A stretch of 64,000 nt of DNA from Bombus terrestris (taxonomy: Eukaryota > Arthropoda > Insecta > Hymenoptera > Apidae). The stretch covers positions 7,743,001 to 7,807,000 of the forward strand of contig NC_063271.1 in the NCBI RefSeq assembly GCF_910591885.1, read 5' to 3'. Positions 48,940-62,038 of this stretch are shown piece by piece; positions within the stretch are counted from its first letter, which is position 1; each line of letters starts with the position of its first letter. The notes under the pieces were generated by a model. The model was not told where the DNA came from and did no database searches. It saw only the letters and a list, made by a program, of their open reading frames with translations. A program made the position numbers and the translations under genes.

Positions 48940-49948
48940 CATGTATGAAATTGTGAGCGATTTCATGCGCAACAAAGTATTATAACGAAATATCTTAAAG
49001 TTGCTATGAAGGCTTGAAATATTTTTTAAAATTTAATTCATTGCCATTGGAATTAGTGCTGGTGATTGTTCGTTCTTAGAACCATAACTTTTAGAATTTT
49101 TTCGACCGCGATATTTTCACTTCAATCTTTTAACAGTAATGTAGAATTTTATAAATATTCGAATTTCATTTGCACGAAACAAAAGTTTCGTCACGAAACA
49201 AAGACATCGTCACGTTTGTAGCAAAAATTCTGCAAAAAATGACTTATGCACATACCTTTCGGTTTATTATGTTGCAAATCACTATGTGGTTGTAGAAAAT
49301 AACAGATACTGTTAAAAGTTAAAAGATAAAGCAAGTGATTTTATAATAATCGGGGTTTCTCTCATCTTAGTTATTCCAAATGAACTTTTCAATTTTTAAT
49401 TCAGTTTAAATTCAATTACTTAAAATTCTTGTTTCCAACGTAACCCTAGTTTCGATTAAAAGATACACCTGATTCTCTATATTTGCTAAAATTCAATCAA
49501 TAGTAATTTGATCTATAATTGACCATTATTAATAGTTTATTTTTCATAAAATGTTTCATAAAATGTTCTCGTTTTAAAGATGTCTGTTTCTTCCATATAC
49601 CAAATCCAGTAAATGAGTTTGTTTCAGATTTATCAATTTACAGAAAATACGTTTCAGTTACATATATGAACATTTCATAGCATATTAAATATGTATGCTA
49701 GAAGCCCAAATGATTTTTCTTCGATCGTCTGATTGTTCAGGCTTCTTCCCGTTTTCCCATTTTTAAAAGAAGCATATCGCGGTCACGTTGGAGTATATAA
49801 CTTTTCGATATCTTCATAAGTTTAGTACAACGAGTCGTATATCTCTTTTGCAAAACTCTAAATTGTATATACAGTGTCAGTACTTTCATTTCCTTTCTGT
49901 GGTTCCAAGTTAGACATAAGTATCATTGATACCGAATGTTGCCAGTAC
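48761..49948. other. AT-rich non-coding stretch
   Basis: No gene found. It holds a long (AT)n run at 48,888-48,936 and ordinary AT-rich sequence up to the palindrome before array B. Confidence 0.5.
48888..48936. repeat. (AT)n microsatellite
   Basis: About 24 AT units, uninterrupted. Confidence 0.92.
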
Positions 49949-50073
49949 GGTTGCGAATTATTGTACAATGTTTGTACCGATCGATGTAATTGTTTTCGCA
50001 GATTAATCAGTTGATTAATTTTCAGAAAACGACTACATTGATAAGTACAAACATTGCACAATAATTCGATACC
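49949..50073. repeat. Long palindrome preceding minisatellite array B
   Basis: CGAATTATTGT (from 49,954) pairs with ACAATAATTCG (ending about 50,068). The arms run inward through CAATGTTTGTAC/GTACAAACATTG and GTTTTC/GAAAAC to GATTAATCA-GT-TGATTAAT, with small mismatches. GGT/ACC at the edges extends the pairing to about 125 bp. It could extrude as a cruciform. Confidence 0.9.
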
Positions 50074-50097
50074 AAGCTCAGAATCACGCTAATACAG

Positions 50098-50156
50098 TCC
50101 ATTTTGGATTACGAAAAGCCACGAAGAGAATTTTGGATAATCTAAACTGGACTGCA
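50098..50156. repeat. Diverged cassette at the head of array B
   Basis: A 59-bp relative of the array cassette (TCCATTTTGGATTACG... to ...AACTGGACTGCA) with several differences from the roughly 58 later copies. It stands in the same place, between palindrome and first decamers, as the cassette before array A, and may resemble the ancestral form. Confidence 0.88.
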
Positions 50157-53100
50157 ACGTGGGACGACATTGGACACCGTGGGACGACGTTGGACACCGT
50201 GGGACACCGTGGGACACCGTGGGACAACGTTGGACACCGCTGGACAACGTTGGACACCGTGGGACACCGTGGGACACCGTTGGACACCGTTAGACATCGT
50301 TGGACATCGTTGGACGACGTTGGACACCGTTGGACACCGTTGGACACCGTTGGACACCGTTGGACACCGTTGGACACCGTTGGACACCGTTGGACACCGT
50401 TGGGCACCGTGGGACACCGTGGGACACAGTCGGACACCGTTGGACACCGATGGACAACGTTGGACACCGTTGGTCCAGTGTAGATCACCAAAAAACGCGA
50501 AAAGAATTTTGGATGATCTACACTGGACTGCACCGTTGGACATCGTTGGACACCGTTGGACACGGTTGGTCCAGTGTAGATCACCAAAAAACGCGAAAAG
50601 AATTTTGGATGATCTACACTGGACTGCACCGTTGGACATCGTTGGACATCGTTGGACACCGTGGGACACCGTGGGACACCGTTGGCCACCGTGGGACACC
50701 GTGGGACACCGTGGGACACTGTGGGACACCGTTGGACACCGTTGGACATCGTTGGACATCGTTGGACGACGTTGGACACCGTTGGACACCGTGGGACACC
50801 GTGGGACACCATGGCACACCGTTGGACATCGTTGGACATCGTTGGTCACCGTGGGACACCGTTGGACACCGTTGGACACCGTTGGACACCGTGGGACACC
50901 GTTGGACACCGTTGGACACCGTTGGACACGGTTGGTCCAGTGTAGATCACCAAAAAACGCGAAAAGAATTTTGGATGATCTACACTGGACTGCACCGTTG
51001 GACATCGTTGGACACCGTTGGACACCGTTGGACACCGTTGGACACCGTTGGACACCGTTGGACACCGTTGGACACCGTGGGACACCGTGGGACACCGTTG
51101 GTCCAGTGTAGATCACCAAAAAACGCGAAAAGAATTTTGGATGATCTACACTGGACTGCACCGTTGGACATCGTTGGACATCGTTGGACACCGTGGGACA
51201 CCGTGGGACACCGTTGGCCACCGTGGGACACCGTGGGACACCGTGGGACACTGTGGGACACCGTTGGACACCGTTGGACATCGTTGGACATCGTTGGACG
51301 ACGTTGGACACCGTTGGACACCGTGGGACACCGTGGGACACCATGGCACACCGTTGGACATCGTTGGACATCGTTGGTCACCGTGGGACACCGTTGGACA
51401 CCGTTGGACACCGTTGGACACCGTGGGACACCGTTGGACACCGTTGGACACCGTTGGACACGGTTGGTCCAGTGTAGATCACCAAAAAACGCGAAAAGAA
51501 TTTTGGATGATCTACACTGGACTGCACCGTTGGACATCGTTGGACACCGTTGGACACCGTTGGACACCGTTGGACACCGTTGGACACCGTTGGACACCGT
51601 TGGACACCGTGGGACACCGTGGGACACCGTTGGTCCAGTGTAGATCACCAAAAAACGCGAAAAGAATTTTGGATGATCTACACTGGACTGCACCGTTGGA
51701 CATCGTTGGACACCGTTGGACATCGTTGGACACCGTTGGACACCGTTGGACACCGTGGGACACCGTTGGACACCGTGGGACACCGTTGGACACCGTGGGA
51801 CACCGTTGGACACCGTGGGACACCGTTGGACACCGTGGGACACCGTTGGACACCGTGGGACACCGTTGGACGACGTTGGACGACGTTGGACACCGTGGGA
51901 CACCGTGGGACACCGTGGGACACCGTTGGTCCAGTGTAGATCACCAAAAAACGCGAAAAGAATTTTGGATGATCTACACTGGACTGCACCGTTGGACATC
52001 TTTGGACACCGTTGGACACCGTTGGACACCGTTGGACACGGTTGGTCCAGTGTAGATCACCAAAAAACGCGAAAAGAATTTTGGATGATCTACACGGGAC
52101 TGCACCGTTGGACATCGTTGGACATCGTTGGACATCGTTGGACACCGTTGGACACCGTTGGACACCGTTGGACACCGTTGGACACCGTTTCACACCGTGG
52201 GTCACCGTTGGACATCGTTGGACACCGTGGGACACCGTTGGACGACGTTGGACACCGTTGGACACCGTGGGACACCGTTGGACACCGTGGGACACCGTTG
52301 GACGACGTTGGACGACGTTGGACACCGTGGGACACCGTGGGACACCGTGGGATACCGTGGGACACCGTGGGACACCGCTGGACACCGTTGGACACCGTGG
52401 GACACCGTTGGTCCAGTGTAGATCACCAAAAAACGCGAAAAGAATTTTGGATGATCTACACTGGACTGCACCGTTGGACATCGTTGGACACCGTGGGACA
52501 CCGTTGGACGACGTTGGACACCGTTGGTCCAGTGCAGATCACCAAAAAACGCGAAAAGAATTTTGGATGATCTACACTGGACTGCACCGTTGGACATCGT
52601 TGGACACCGTTGGACACCGTGGGACACCGTGGGACACAGTGGGACACCGATGGTCCAGTGTAGATTACCAAAAGACGCGAAAAGAATTTTGGATGATCTA
52701 CACTGGACTGCACCGTTGGACATCGTTGGACATCGTTGGACACCGTTGGTCCAGTGTAGATCACCAAAAAACGCGAAAAGAATTTTGGATGATGTACACT
52801 GGACTGCACCGTTGGACATCGTTGGACACCGTTGGACACCGTTGGTCCAGTGTAGATCACCAAAAAACGCGAAAAGAATTTTGGATGATCTACACTGGAC
52901 TGCACCGTTGGACATCGTTGGACACCGTTGGACATCGTTGGACACCGTTGGACACCGTTGGACACCGTTGGACACCGTGGGACACCGTGGGACACCGTTG
53001 GTCCAGTGTAGATCACTAAAAAACGCGAAAAGAATTTTGGATGATCTACACTGGACTGCACCGTTGGACATCGTTGGACACCGTTGGACATCGTTGGACA

Positions 53101-56100
53101 CCGTGGGACATCGTGGGACACCGTGGGACACCGTTGGACACCGTTGGTCCAGTGTAGATCACCAAAAAACGCGAAAAGAATTTTGGATGATCTACACTGG
53201 ACTGCACCGTTGGACATCGTTGGACATCGTTGGACATCGTTGGACACCGTTGGACACCGTTGGACACCGTTGGACACCGTGGGACACCGTGGGACACCGT
53301 TGGTCCAGTGTAGATCACCAAAAAACGCGAAAAGAATTTTGGATGATCTACACTGGACTGCACCGTTGGACATCGTTGGACACCGTTGGACATCGTTGGA
53401 CACCGTGGGACACCGTTGGACGACGTTGGACACCGTGGGACACCGTGGGACACCGTGGGACACCGTGGGACACCGTTGGTCCAGTGTAGATCACCAAAAA
53501 ACGCGAAAAGAATTTTGGATGATCTACACTGGACTGCACCGTTGGACATCGTTGGACACCGTGGGACACCGTTGGACGACGTTGGACACCGTTGGACACC
53601 GTGGGACACCGTGGGACACCGTGGGACACCGTGGGACACCGTGGGACACCGTGGGACACCGTTGGTCCAGTGTAGATCACCAAAAAACGCGAAAAGAATT
53701 TTGGATGATCTACACTGGACTGCACCGTTGGACATCGTTGGACACCGTTGGACACCGTTGGACACCGTTGGACACCGTGGGACACCGTGGGACACCGTTG
53801 GTCCAGTGTAGATCACCAAAAAACGCGAAAAGAATTTTGGATGATCTACACTGGACTGCACCGTTGGACATCGTTGGACACCGTTGGACATCGTTGGACA
53901 CCGTTGGACATCGTTGGACACCGTTGGACACCGTGGGACACCGTGGGACACCGTTGGTCCAGTGTAGATCACCAAAAAACGCGAAAAGAATTTTGGATGA
54001 TCTACACTGGACTGCACCGTTGGACATCGTTGGACACCGTTGGACATCGTTGGACACCGTGGGACACCGTGGGACACCGTGGGACACCGTGGGACACCGT
54101 GGGACACCGTGGGACACCGTTGGTCCAGTGTAGATCACCAAAAAACGCGAAAAGAATTTTGGATGATCTACACTGGACTGCACCGTTGGACATCGTTGGA
54201 CACCGTGGGACATCGTTGGACACCGTGGGACACCGTTGGACGACGTTGGACACCGTTGGACGACGTTGGACACCGTGGGACACCGTGGGACACCGTGGGA
54301 CACCGTTGGTCCAGTGTAGATCACCAAAAAACGCGAAAAGAATTTTGGATGATCTACACTGGACTGCACCGTTGGACATCGTTGGACACCGTTGGACATC
54401 GCTGGACACCGTTGGACATCGTTGGACACCGTTGGACACCGTGGGACACCGTGGGACACCGTTGGTCCAGTGTAGATCACCAAAAAACGCGAAAAGAATT
54501 TTGGATGATCTACACTGGACTGCACCGTTGGACATCGTTGGACACCGTGGGACATCGTTGGACACCGTTGGACATCGTTGGACACCGTGGGACATCGTGG
54601 GACACCGTGGGACACCGTTGGACACCGTTGGTCCAGTGTAGATCACCAAAAAACGCGAAAAGAATTTTGGATGATCTACACTGGACTGCACCGTTGGACA
54701 TCGTTGGACACCGTGGGACACCGTTGGACGACGTTGGACACCGTTGGACACCGTTGGACACCGTGGGACACCGTGGGACACCGTGGGACACCGTGGGACA
54801 CCGTGGGACACCGTGGGACACCGTTGGTCCAGTGTAGATCACCAAAAAACGCGAAAAGAATTTTGGATGATCTACACTGGACTGCACCGTTGGACATCGT
54901 TGGACACCGTTGGACACCGTTGGACACCGTTGGACACCGTGGGACACCCTGGGACACCGTTGGTCCAGTGTAGATCACCAAAAAACGCGAAAAGAATTTT
55001 GGATGATCTACACTGGACTGCACCGTTGGACATCGTTGGACACCGTTGGACATCGTTGGACACCGTTGGACACCGTTGGACACCGTTGGACACCGTGGGA
55101 CACCGTGGGACACCGTTGGTCCAGTGTAGATCACCAAAAAACGCGAAAAGAATTTTGGATGATCTACACTGGACTGCACCGTTGGACATCGTTGGACACC
55201 GTTGGACATCGTTGGACACCGTGGGACACCGTGGGACACCGTGGGACACCGTTGGACACCGTTGGTCCAGTGTAGATCACCAAAAAACGCGAAAAGAATT
55301 TTGGATGATCTACACTGGACTGCACCGTTGGACATCGTTGGACATCGTTGGACATCGTTGGACACCGTTGGACACCGTTGGACACCGTTGGACACCGTGG
55401 GACACCGTGGGACACCGTTGGTCCAGTGTAGATCACCAAAAAACGCGAAAAGAATTTTGGATGATCTACACTGGACTGCACCGTTGGACATCGTTGGACA
55501 CCGTTGGACACCGTGGGACACCGTGGGACACCGTTGGTCCAGTGTAGATCACCAAAAAACGCGAAAAGAATTTTGGATGATCTACACTGGACTGCACCGT
55601 TGGACATCGTTGGACACCGTTGGATATCGTTGGACACCGTTGGACATCGTTGGACACCGTTGGACACCGTGGGACACCGTGGGACACCGTTGGTCCAGTG
55701 TAGATCACCAAAAAACGCGAAAAGAATTTTGGATGATCTACACTGGACTGCACCGTTGGACATCGTTGGACACCGCTGGACATCGTTGGACACCGTGGGA
55801 CACCGTGGGACACCGTGGGACACCGTGGGACACCGTGGGACACCGTGGGACACCGTTGGTCCAGTGTAGATCACCAAAAAACGCGAAAAGAATTTTGGAT
55901 GATCTACACTGGACTGCACCGTTGGACATCGTTGGACACCGTGGGACATCGTTGGACACCGTGGGACACCGTTGGACGACGTTGGACACCGTTGGACGAC
56001 GTTGGACACCGTGGGACACCGTGGGACACCGTGGGACACCGTTGGTCCAGTGTAGATCACCAAAAAACGCGAAAAGAATTTTGGATGATCTACACTGGAC

Positions 56101-59100
56101 TGCACCGTTGGACATCGTTGGACACCGTTGGACGACGTTGGACACCGTTGGACATCGTTGGACACCGTTGGACACCGTGGGACACCGTGGGACACCGTTG
56201 GTCCAGTGTAGATCACCAAAAAACGCGAAAAGAATTTTGGATGATCTACACTGGACTGCACCGTTGGACATCGTTGGACACCGTTGGACATCGTTGGACA
56301 CCGTTGGACATCGTTGGACACCGTTGGACACCGTGGGACACCGTGGGACACCGTTGGTCCAGTGTAGATCACCAAAAAACGCGAAAAGAATTTTGGATGA
56401 TCTACACTGGACTGCACCGTTGGACATCGTTGGACACCGTGGGACATCGTTGGACACCGTTGGACATCGTTGGACACCGTGGGACATCGTGGGACACCGT
56501 GGGACACCGTTGGACACCGTTGGTCCAGTGTAGATCACCAAAAAACGCGAAAAGAATTTTGGATGATCTACACTGGACTGCACCGTTGGACATCGTTGGA
56601 CACCGTGGGACACCGTTGGACGACGTTGGACACCGTTGGACACCGTTGGACACCGTGGGACACCGTGGGACACCGTGGGACACCGTGGGACACCGTGGGA
56701 CACCGTTGGTCCAGTGTAGATCACCAAAAAACGCGAAAAGAATTTTGGATGATCTACACTGGACTGCACCGTTGGACATCGTTGGACACCGTTGGACACC
56801 GTTGGACACCGTTGGACACCGTGGGACACCCTGGGACACCGTTGGTCCAGTGTAGATCACCAAAAAACGCGAAAAGAATTTTGGATGATCTACACTGGAC
56901 TGCACCGTTGGACATCGTTGGACACCGTTGGACATCGTTGGACACCGTTGGACACCGTGGGACACCGTGGGACACCGTTGGTCCAGTGTAGATCACCAAA
57001 AAACGCGAAAAGAATTTTGGATGATCTACACTGGACTGCACCGTTGGACATCGTTGGACACCGTTGGACATCGTTGGACACCGTGGGACACCGTGGGACA
57101 CCGTGGGACACCGTGGGACACCGTGGGACACCGTGGGACACCGTTGGTCCAGTGTAGATCACCAAAAAACGCGAAAAGAATTTTGGATGATCTACACTGG
57201 ACTGCACCGTTGGACATCGTTGGACACCGTGGGACATCGTTGGACACCGTGGGACACCGTTGGACGACGTTGGACACCGTTGGACGACGTTGGACACCGT
57301 GGGACACCGTGGGACACCGTGGGACACCGTTGGTCCAGTGTAGATCACCAAAAAACGCGAAAAGAATTTTGGATGATCTACACTGGACTGCACCGTTGGA
57401 CATCGTTGGACACCGTTGGACATCGTTGGACACCGTTGGACATCGTTGGACACCGTTGGACACCGTGGGACACCGTGGGACACCGTTGGTCCAGTGTAGA
57501 TCACCAAAAAACGCGAAAAGAATTTTGGATGATCTACACTGGACTGCACCGTTGGACATCGTTGGACACCGTGGGACATCGTTGGACACCGTTGGACATC
57601 GTTGGACACCGTGGGACACCGTGGGACACCGTGGGACACCGTTGGACACCGTGGGACACCGTGGGACACCGTTGGTCCAGTGTAGATCACCAAAAAACGC
57701 GAAAAGAATTTTGGATGATCTACACTGGACTGCACCGTTGGACATCGTTGGACACCGTTGGACATCGTTGGACACCGTTGGACATCGTTGGACACCGTTG
57801 GACACCGTGGGACACCGTGGGACACCGTTGGTCCAGTGTAGATCACCAAAAAACGCGAAAAGAATTTTGGATGATCTACACTGGACTGCACCGTTGGACA
57901 TCGTTGGACACCGTTGGACATCGTTGGACACCGTGGGACACCGTGGGACACCGTGGGACACCGTGGGACACCGTGGGACACCGTTGGTCCAGTGTAGATC
58001 ACCAAAAAACGCGAAAAGAATTTTGGATGATCTACACTGGACTGCACCGTTGGACATCGTTGGACACCGTGGGACATCGTTGGACACCGTGGGACACCGT
58101 TGGACGACGTTGGACACCGTGGGACACCGTGGGACACCGTGGGACACCGTTGGTCCAGTGTAGATCACCAAAAAACGCGAAAAGAATTTTGGATGATCTA
58201 CACTGGACTGCACCGTTGGACATCGTTGGACACCGTTGGACATCGTTGGACACCGTGGGACACCGTGGGACACCGTGGGACACCGTGGGACACCGTGGGA
58301 CACCGTTGGTCCAGTGTAGATCACCAAAAAACGCGAAAAGAATTTTGGATGATCTACACTGGACTGCACCGTTGGACATCGTTGGACACCGTTGGACACC
58401 GTTGGACACCGTTGGACACCGTGGGACACCGTGGGACACCGTGGGACACCGTGGGACACCGTGGGACACCGTGGGACACCGTGGGACACCGCTGGTCCAG
58501 TGTAGATCACCAAAAAACGCGAAAAGAATTTTGGATGATCTACACTGGACTGCACCGTTGGACATCGTTGGACACCGTGGGACACCGTTGGACGACGTTG
58601 GACATCGCGGGACACCGTGGGACACCGTGGGACACCGTGGAACACCGTTGGTCCAGTGTAGATCACCAAAAAACGCGAAAAGAATTTTGGATGATCTACA
58701 CTGGACTGCACCGTTGGACATCGTTGGACACCGTGGGACACCGTTGGACGACGTTGGACACCGTTGGACACCGTGGGACACCGTGGGACACCGTGGGACA
58801 CCGTGGGACACCGTGGGACACCGTGGGACACCGTTGTTCCAGTGTAGATCACCAAAAAACGCGAAAAGAATTTTGGATGATCTACACTGGACTGCACCGT
58901 TGGACATCGTTGGACACCGTGGGACATCGTTGGACACCGTTGGACACCGTTGGACACCGTGGGACACCGTGGGACACAGTCGGACACCGTTGGACACCGA
59001 TGGACAACGTTGGACACCGTTGGTCCAGTGTAGATCACCAAAAAACGCGAAAAGAATTTTGGATGATCTACACTGGACTGCACCGTTGGACATCGTTGGA

Positions 59101-60529
59101 CACCGTGGGACATCGTTGGACACCGTGGGACACCGTTGGACGACGTTGGACACCGTTGGACGACGTTGGACACCGTGGGACACCGTGGGACACCGTGGGA
59201 CACCGTGGGACACCGTTGGTCCAGTGTAGATCACCAAAAAACGCGAAAAGAATTTTGGATGATCTACACTGGACTGCACCGTTGGACATCGTTGGACACC
59301 GTTGGACATCGTTGGACACCGTTGGACATCGTTGGACACCGTTGGACACCGTGGGACACCGTGGGACACCGTTGGTCCAGTGTAGATCACCAAAAAACGC
59401 GAAAAGAATTTTGGATGATCTACACTGGACTGCACCGTTGGACATCGTTGGACACCGTGGGACATCGTTGGACACCGTTGGACATCGTTGGACACCGTGG
59501 GACATCGTGGGACACCGTGGGACACCGTTGGACAACGTTGGTCCAGTGTAGATCACCAAAAAACGCGAAAAGAATTTTGGATGATCTACACTGGACTGCA
59601 CCGTTGGACATCGTTGGACACCGTGGGACACCGTTGGACGACGTTGGACACCGTTGGACACCGTGGGACACCGTGGGACACCGTGGGACACCGTGAGACA
59701 CCGTTGGTCCAGTGTAGATCACCAAAAAACGCGAAAAGAATTTTGGATGATCTACACTGGACTGCACCGTTGGACATCGTTGGACACCGTGGGACATCGT
59801 TGGACACCGTTGGACATCGTTGGACACCGTGGGACACCGTGGGACACCGTGGGACACCGTGGGACACCGTGGGACACCGTGGGACACCGTTGGACACCGT
59901 GGGACACCGTGGGACACCGTTGGTCCAGTGTAGATCACCAAAAAACGCGAAAAGAATTTTGGATGATCTACACTGGACTGCACCGTTGGACATCGTTGGA
60001 CACCGTTGGACACCGTTGGACACCGTTGGACACCGTGGGACACCGTTGGTCCAGTGTAGATCACCAAAAAACACGAAAAGAATTTTGGATGATCTACACT
60101 GGACTGCACCGTTGGACATCGTTGGACACCGTGGGACACCGTTGGACGACGTTGGACGACGTTGGACACCGTTGGACACCGTGGGACACCGTGGGACACC
60201 GTTGGACACCGTGGGACACCGTTGGACAACGTTGGACACCGTTGGTCCAGTGTAGATCACCAAAAAACGCGAAAAGAATTTTGGATGATCTACACTGGAC
60301 TGCACCGTTGGACATCGTTGGACACCGTGGGACACCGTTGGACGACGTTGGACGACGTTGGACACCGTTGGACACCGTGGGACACCGTGGGACACCGTTG
60401 GACACCGTGGGACACCGTGGGACACCGTGGGACACCGTGGGACACCGTGGGACACCGTGAGACACCGTGGGACACCGTGGGACACCGTGGGACACCGTGG
60501 GACACCGTGGGGCACCGTGGGACACCATC
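50157..60529. repeat. Composite minisatellite array B: decamers with about 58 inverted-repeat cassettes
   Basis: Ten-bp units (TTGGACACCG, TGGGACACCG, TTGGACATCG, TTGGACGACG, TTGGACAACG) are interrupted by a 59-bp cassette that always replaces ACA after CCGTTGG. Cassette starts are therefore 116-196 bp apart in most of the array and almost always a multiple of ten plus six. The cassette is an inverted repeat: TCCAGTGTAGATCA and CCAAAA on the left pair with TTTTGG and ATGATCTACACTGGA on the right around a 13-nt loop. The first cassettes after the head start at about 50,474 and 50,570, and the last at about 60,245. Long frames on both strands (to 725 codons) arise because the decamer has no stop and the cassette is open in most frames; they carry no gene evidence. 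The last 140 bp is pure decamers like the end of array A. Confidence 0.97.
50568..51631. repeat. 532-bp block duplicated in tandem within array B
   Basis: Cassettes, decamer variants (including rare GGCCACC, GGCACACC and GGTCACC units) and encoded peptides repeat exactly with an offset of 532 bp. I see no difference between the two copies. It is a recent local duplication of a multi-cassette block. Confidence 0.9.
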
Positions 60530-61500
60530 GGATATGTCTTGACTATGTCGAATCGATTCCGAGCTCATTCTGTACAATGATACTTATCTGACTTGGAACG
60601 AGATATAAAAATCTATTCTTCTTTTCCACTGAATCTTGCGGTTATTTTGTGCACAGGAGTGCATTGCGTGAATCCGTTGATATTTTTGAAAGATCCCGAT
60701 GTATGAAATCATTCTCTTATTTCAAACGAATTTTTAAGGAATTATCTTATTGTTTTAAATTGAGTTATAACGTCATAAACTTTCAACTTAGTAACAGTTA
60801 GATTGAAATACCTCGAAACAAGGTTCCGCGCGCATTTGTGCAGTATTCTTTAAGTATATTTAGTGACGAACTTTTGAATTCTTGCAAATATCTTCCAATA
60901 TTTATAACACGCGACTACAGTGTATTAGTGGAATGTACATTTCGTATTCTAATAACGAAAATTCACAGTATATATTCTAATTGCGAACAGTATAATTCTT
61001 GCAAACGATTGCATTCCATTCACGGTATTCGTAAGCATTTGTTACCTATCGAGAAATATCTCATAATTTCAATAATTTTTCATATTTGTTTCAATTTCTT
61101 AATAATAATAATTTTTAAGTATAAATAAAATAGCAGTATTTTCTAAATAAACGTTCGATAGGGAAAAGAAGAAAATTGTCGAAAAGACGTTTCGCTTCTT
61201 TTTCAAACCCCCCCCCCCCCGCCCCTAAACAGCTTTATTTTCAGGGAATATTTGTGACCGCGCGCAATGCGGTTGTAGAGTCAGTGTTTGCTACGCGATA
61301 GTTTCATTTCAATACTTTAAAATCACGATATTTTCGATTAAATTCGATCGAATAATCACGCGCGAAAGTAATAAAATTTTATCAATTAAATTTGTACGCG
61401 TTATTAGAGTTCTTGTTCGCCGATTATGACTTAAGCGGTCGCGGTAACGTAGTCTTTTATTTTTCTTTTTTTTTTTTTGAATATTCGTTTTCGGTATTAG
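60530..61500. other. Spacer and putative intron upstream of the exon chain (copy 2)
   Basis: Same sequence as 44,263-45,236 apart from the C run. The only open frame of note is the 96-codon one (60,838-61,128), which lacks an ATG and reflects base composition. Confidence 0.4.
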
Positions 61501-61549
61501 AGTCAGTGCCTCCCTCAAGAGGATAAGGCCTCTCCAGGAGATCAAAAAT
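61501..61549 (+). CDS. Exon a (copy 2)
   Basis: Identical to 45,237-45,285, including the acceptor with its T run and the GTAAGT donor. It is phase 0 to 1 and opens the second copy of the exon chain. If only the 3' part of a gene was duplicated, this copy would lack its own promoter and first exon. Confidence 0.4.
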
Positions 61550-61911
61550 GTAAGTAGTTTTATGTATTGTATTTCAATTTGTTCTATTTATTACATTTTG
61601 TTTGAAATATTGTTAATTATAAAATAAAAACGATTGATAATTTAGAAAGTTGTAAATGTCCTTTTTAATTGAAAAGTCTTAAAGTCTTAACATTAAAGTA
61701 CAATAAAACTGTCTGATATGTATCAAAAATCACTAAATGTTTTATTCTCAAACTTTTATATTAGAGTTTCAGTTTTTACTCTTAACAAAGTTTATTAGAA
61801 TTTCAATCTTTATTATTACTAAAGTTACTGAAGTTAATAAACCGTCATTTCTCATTATCTCCAACCTTTTAAATAACCAGCAATCACTCATCATGTTTTG
61901 TTCTGTAACAG

Positions 61912-62038
61912 ATTTTTCGCAACCTTCATTTCCACCACTGGAACTTACACGGTTCCTGCCTGATGTTAGTCTACCTGATGATATTCCCTGGGATGGCGCA
62001 GCATCCATGGTACGTCCTCTATTTCTCCGCTTCGAACG
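61912..62038 (+). CDS. Exon b (copy 2)
   Basis: Identical to 45,648-45,774, with the same splice sites and phase (1 in, 2 out). No base change or stop is seen, so the copy has had no time to decay, or is an assembly duplicate. Confidence 0.46.

Noticed and set aside
57026..59229. Overlapping open frames of 725 and 721 codons on opposite strands
   Set aside because: They lie wholly in the decamer-cassette array and exist because the repeat has no stop in any frame. Peptides repeat every ten residues on both strands; no start context, splice or domain evidence.
50474..60304. CRISPR-like look: regularly spaced ~59-bp repeats with variable-length separators
   Set aside because: The separators are made of the same 10-bp unit, not unique spacers, no cas genes exist, and the sequence is eukaryotic.
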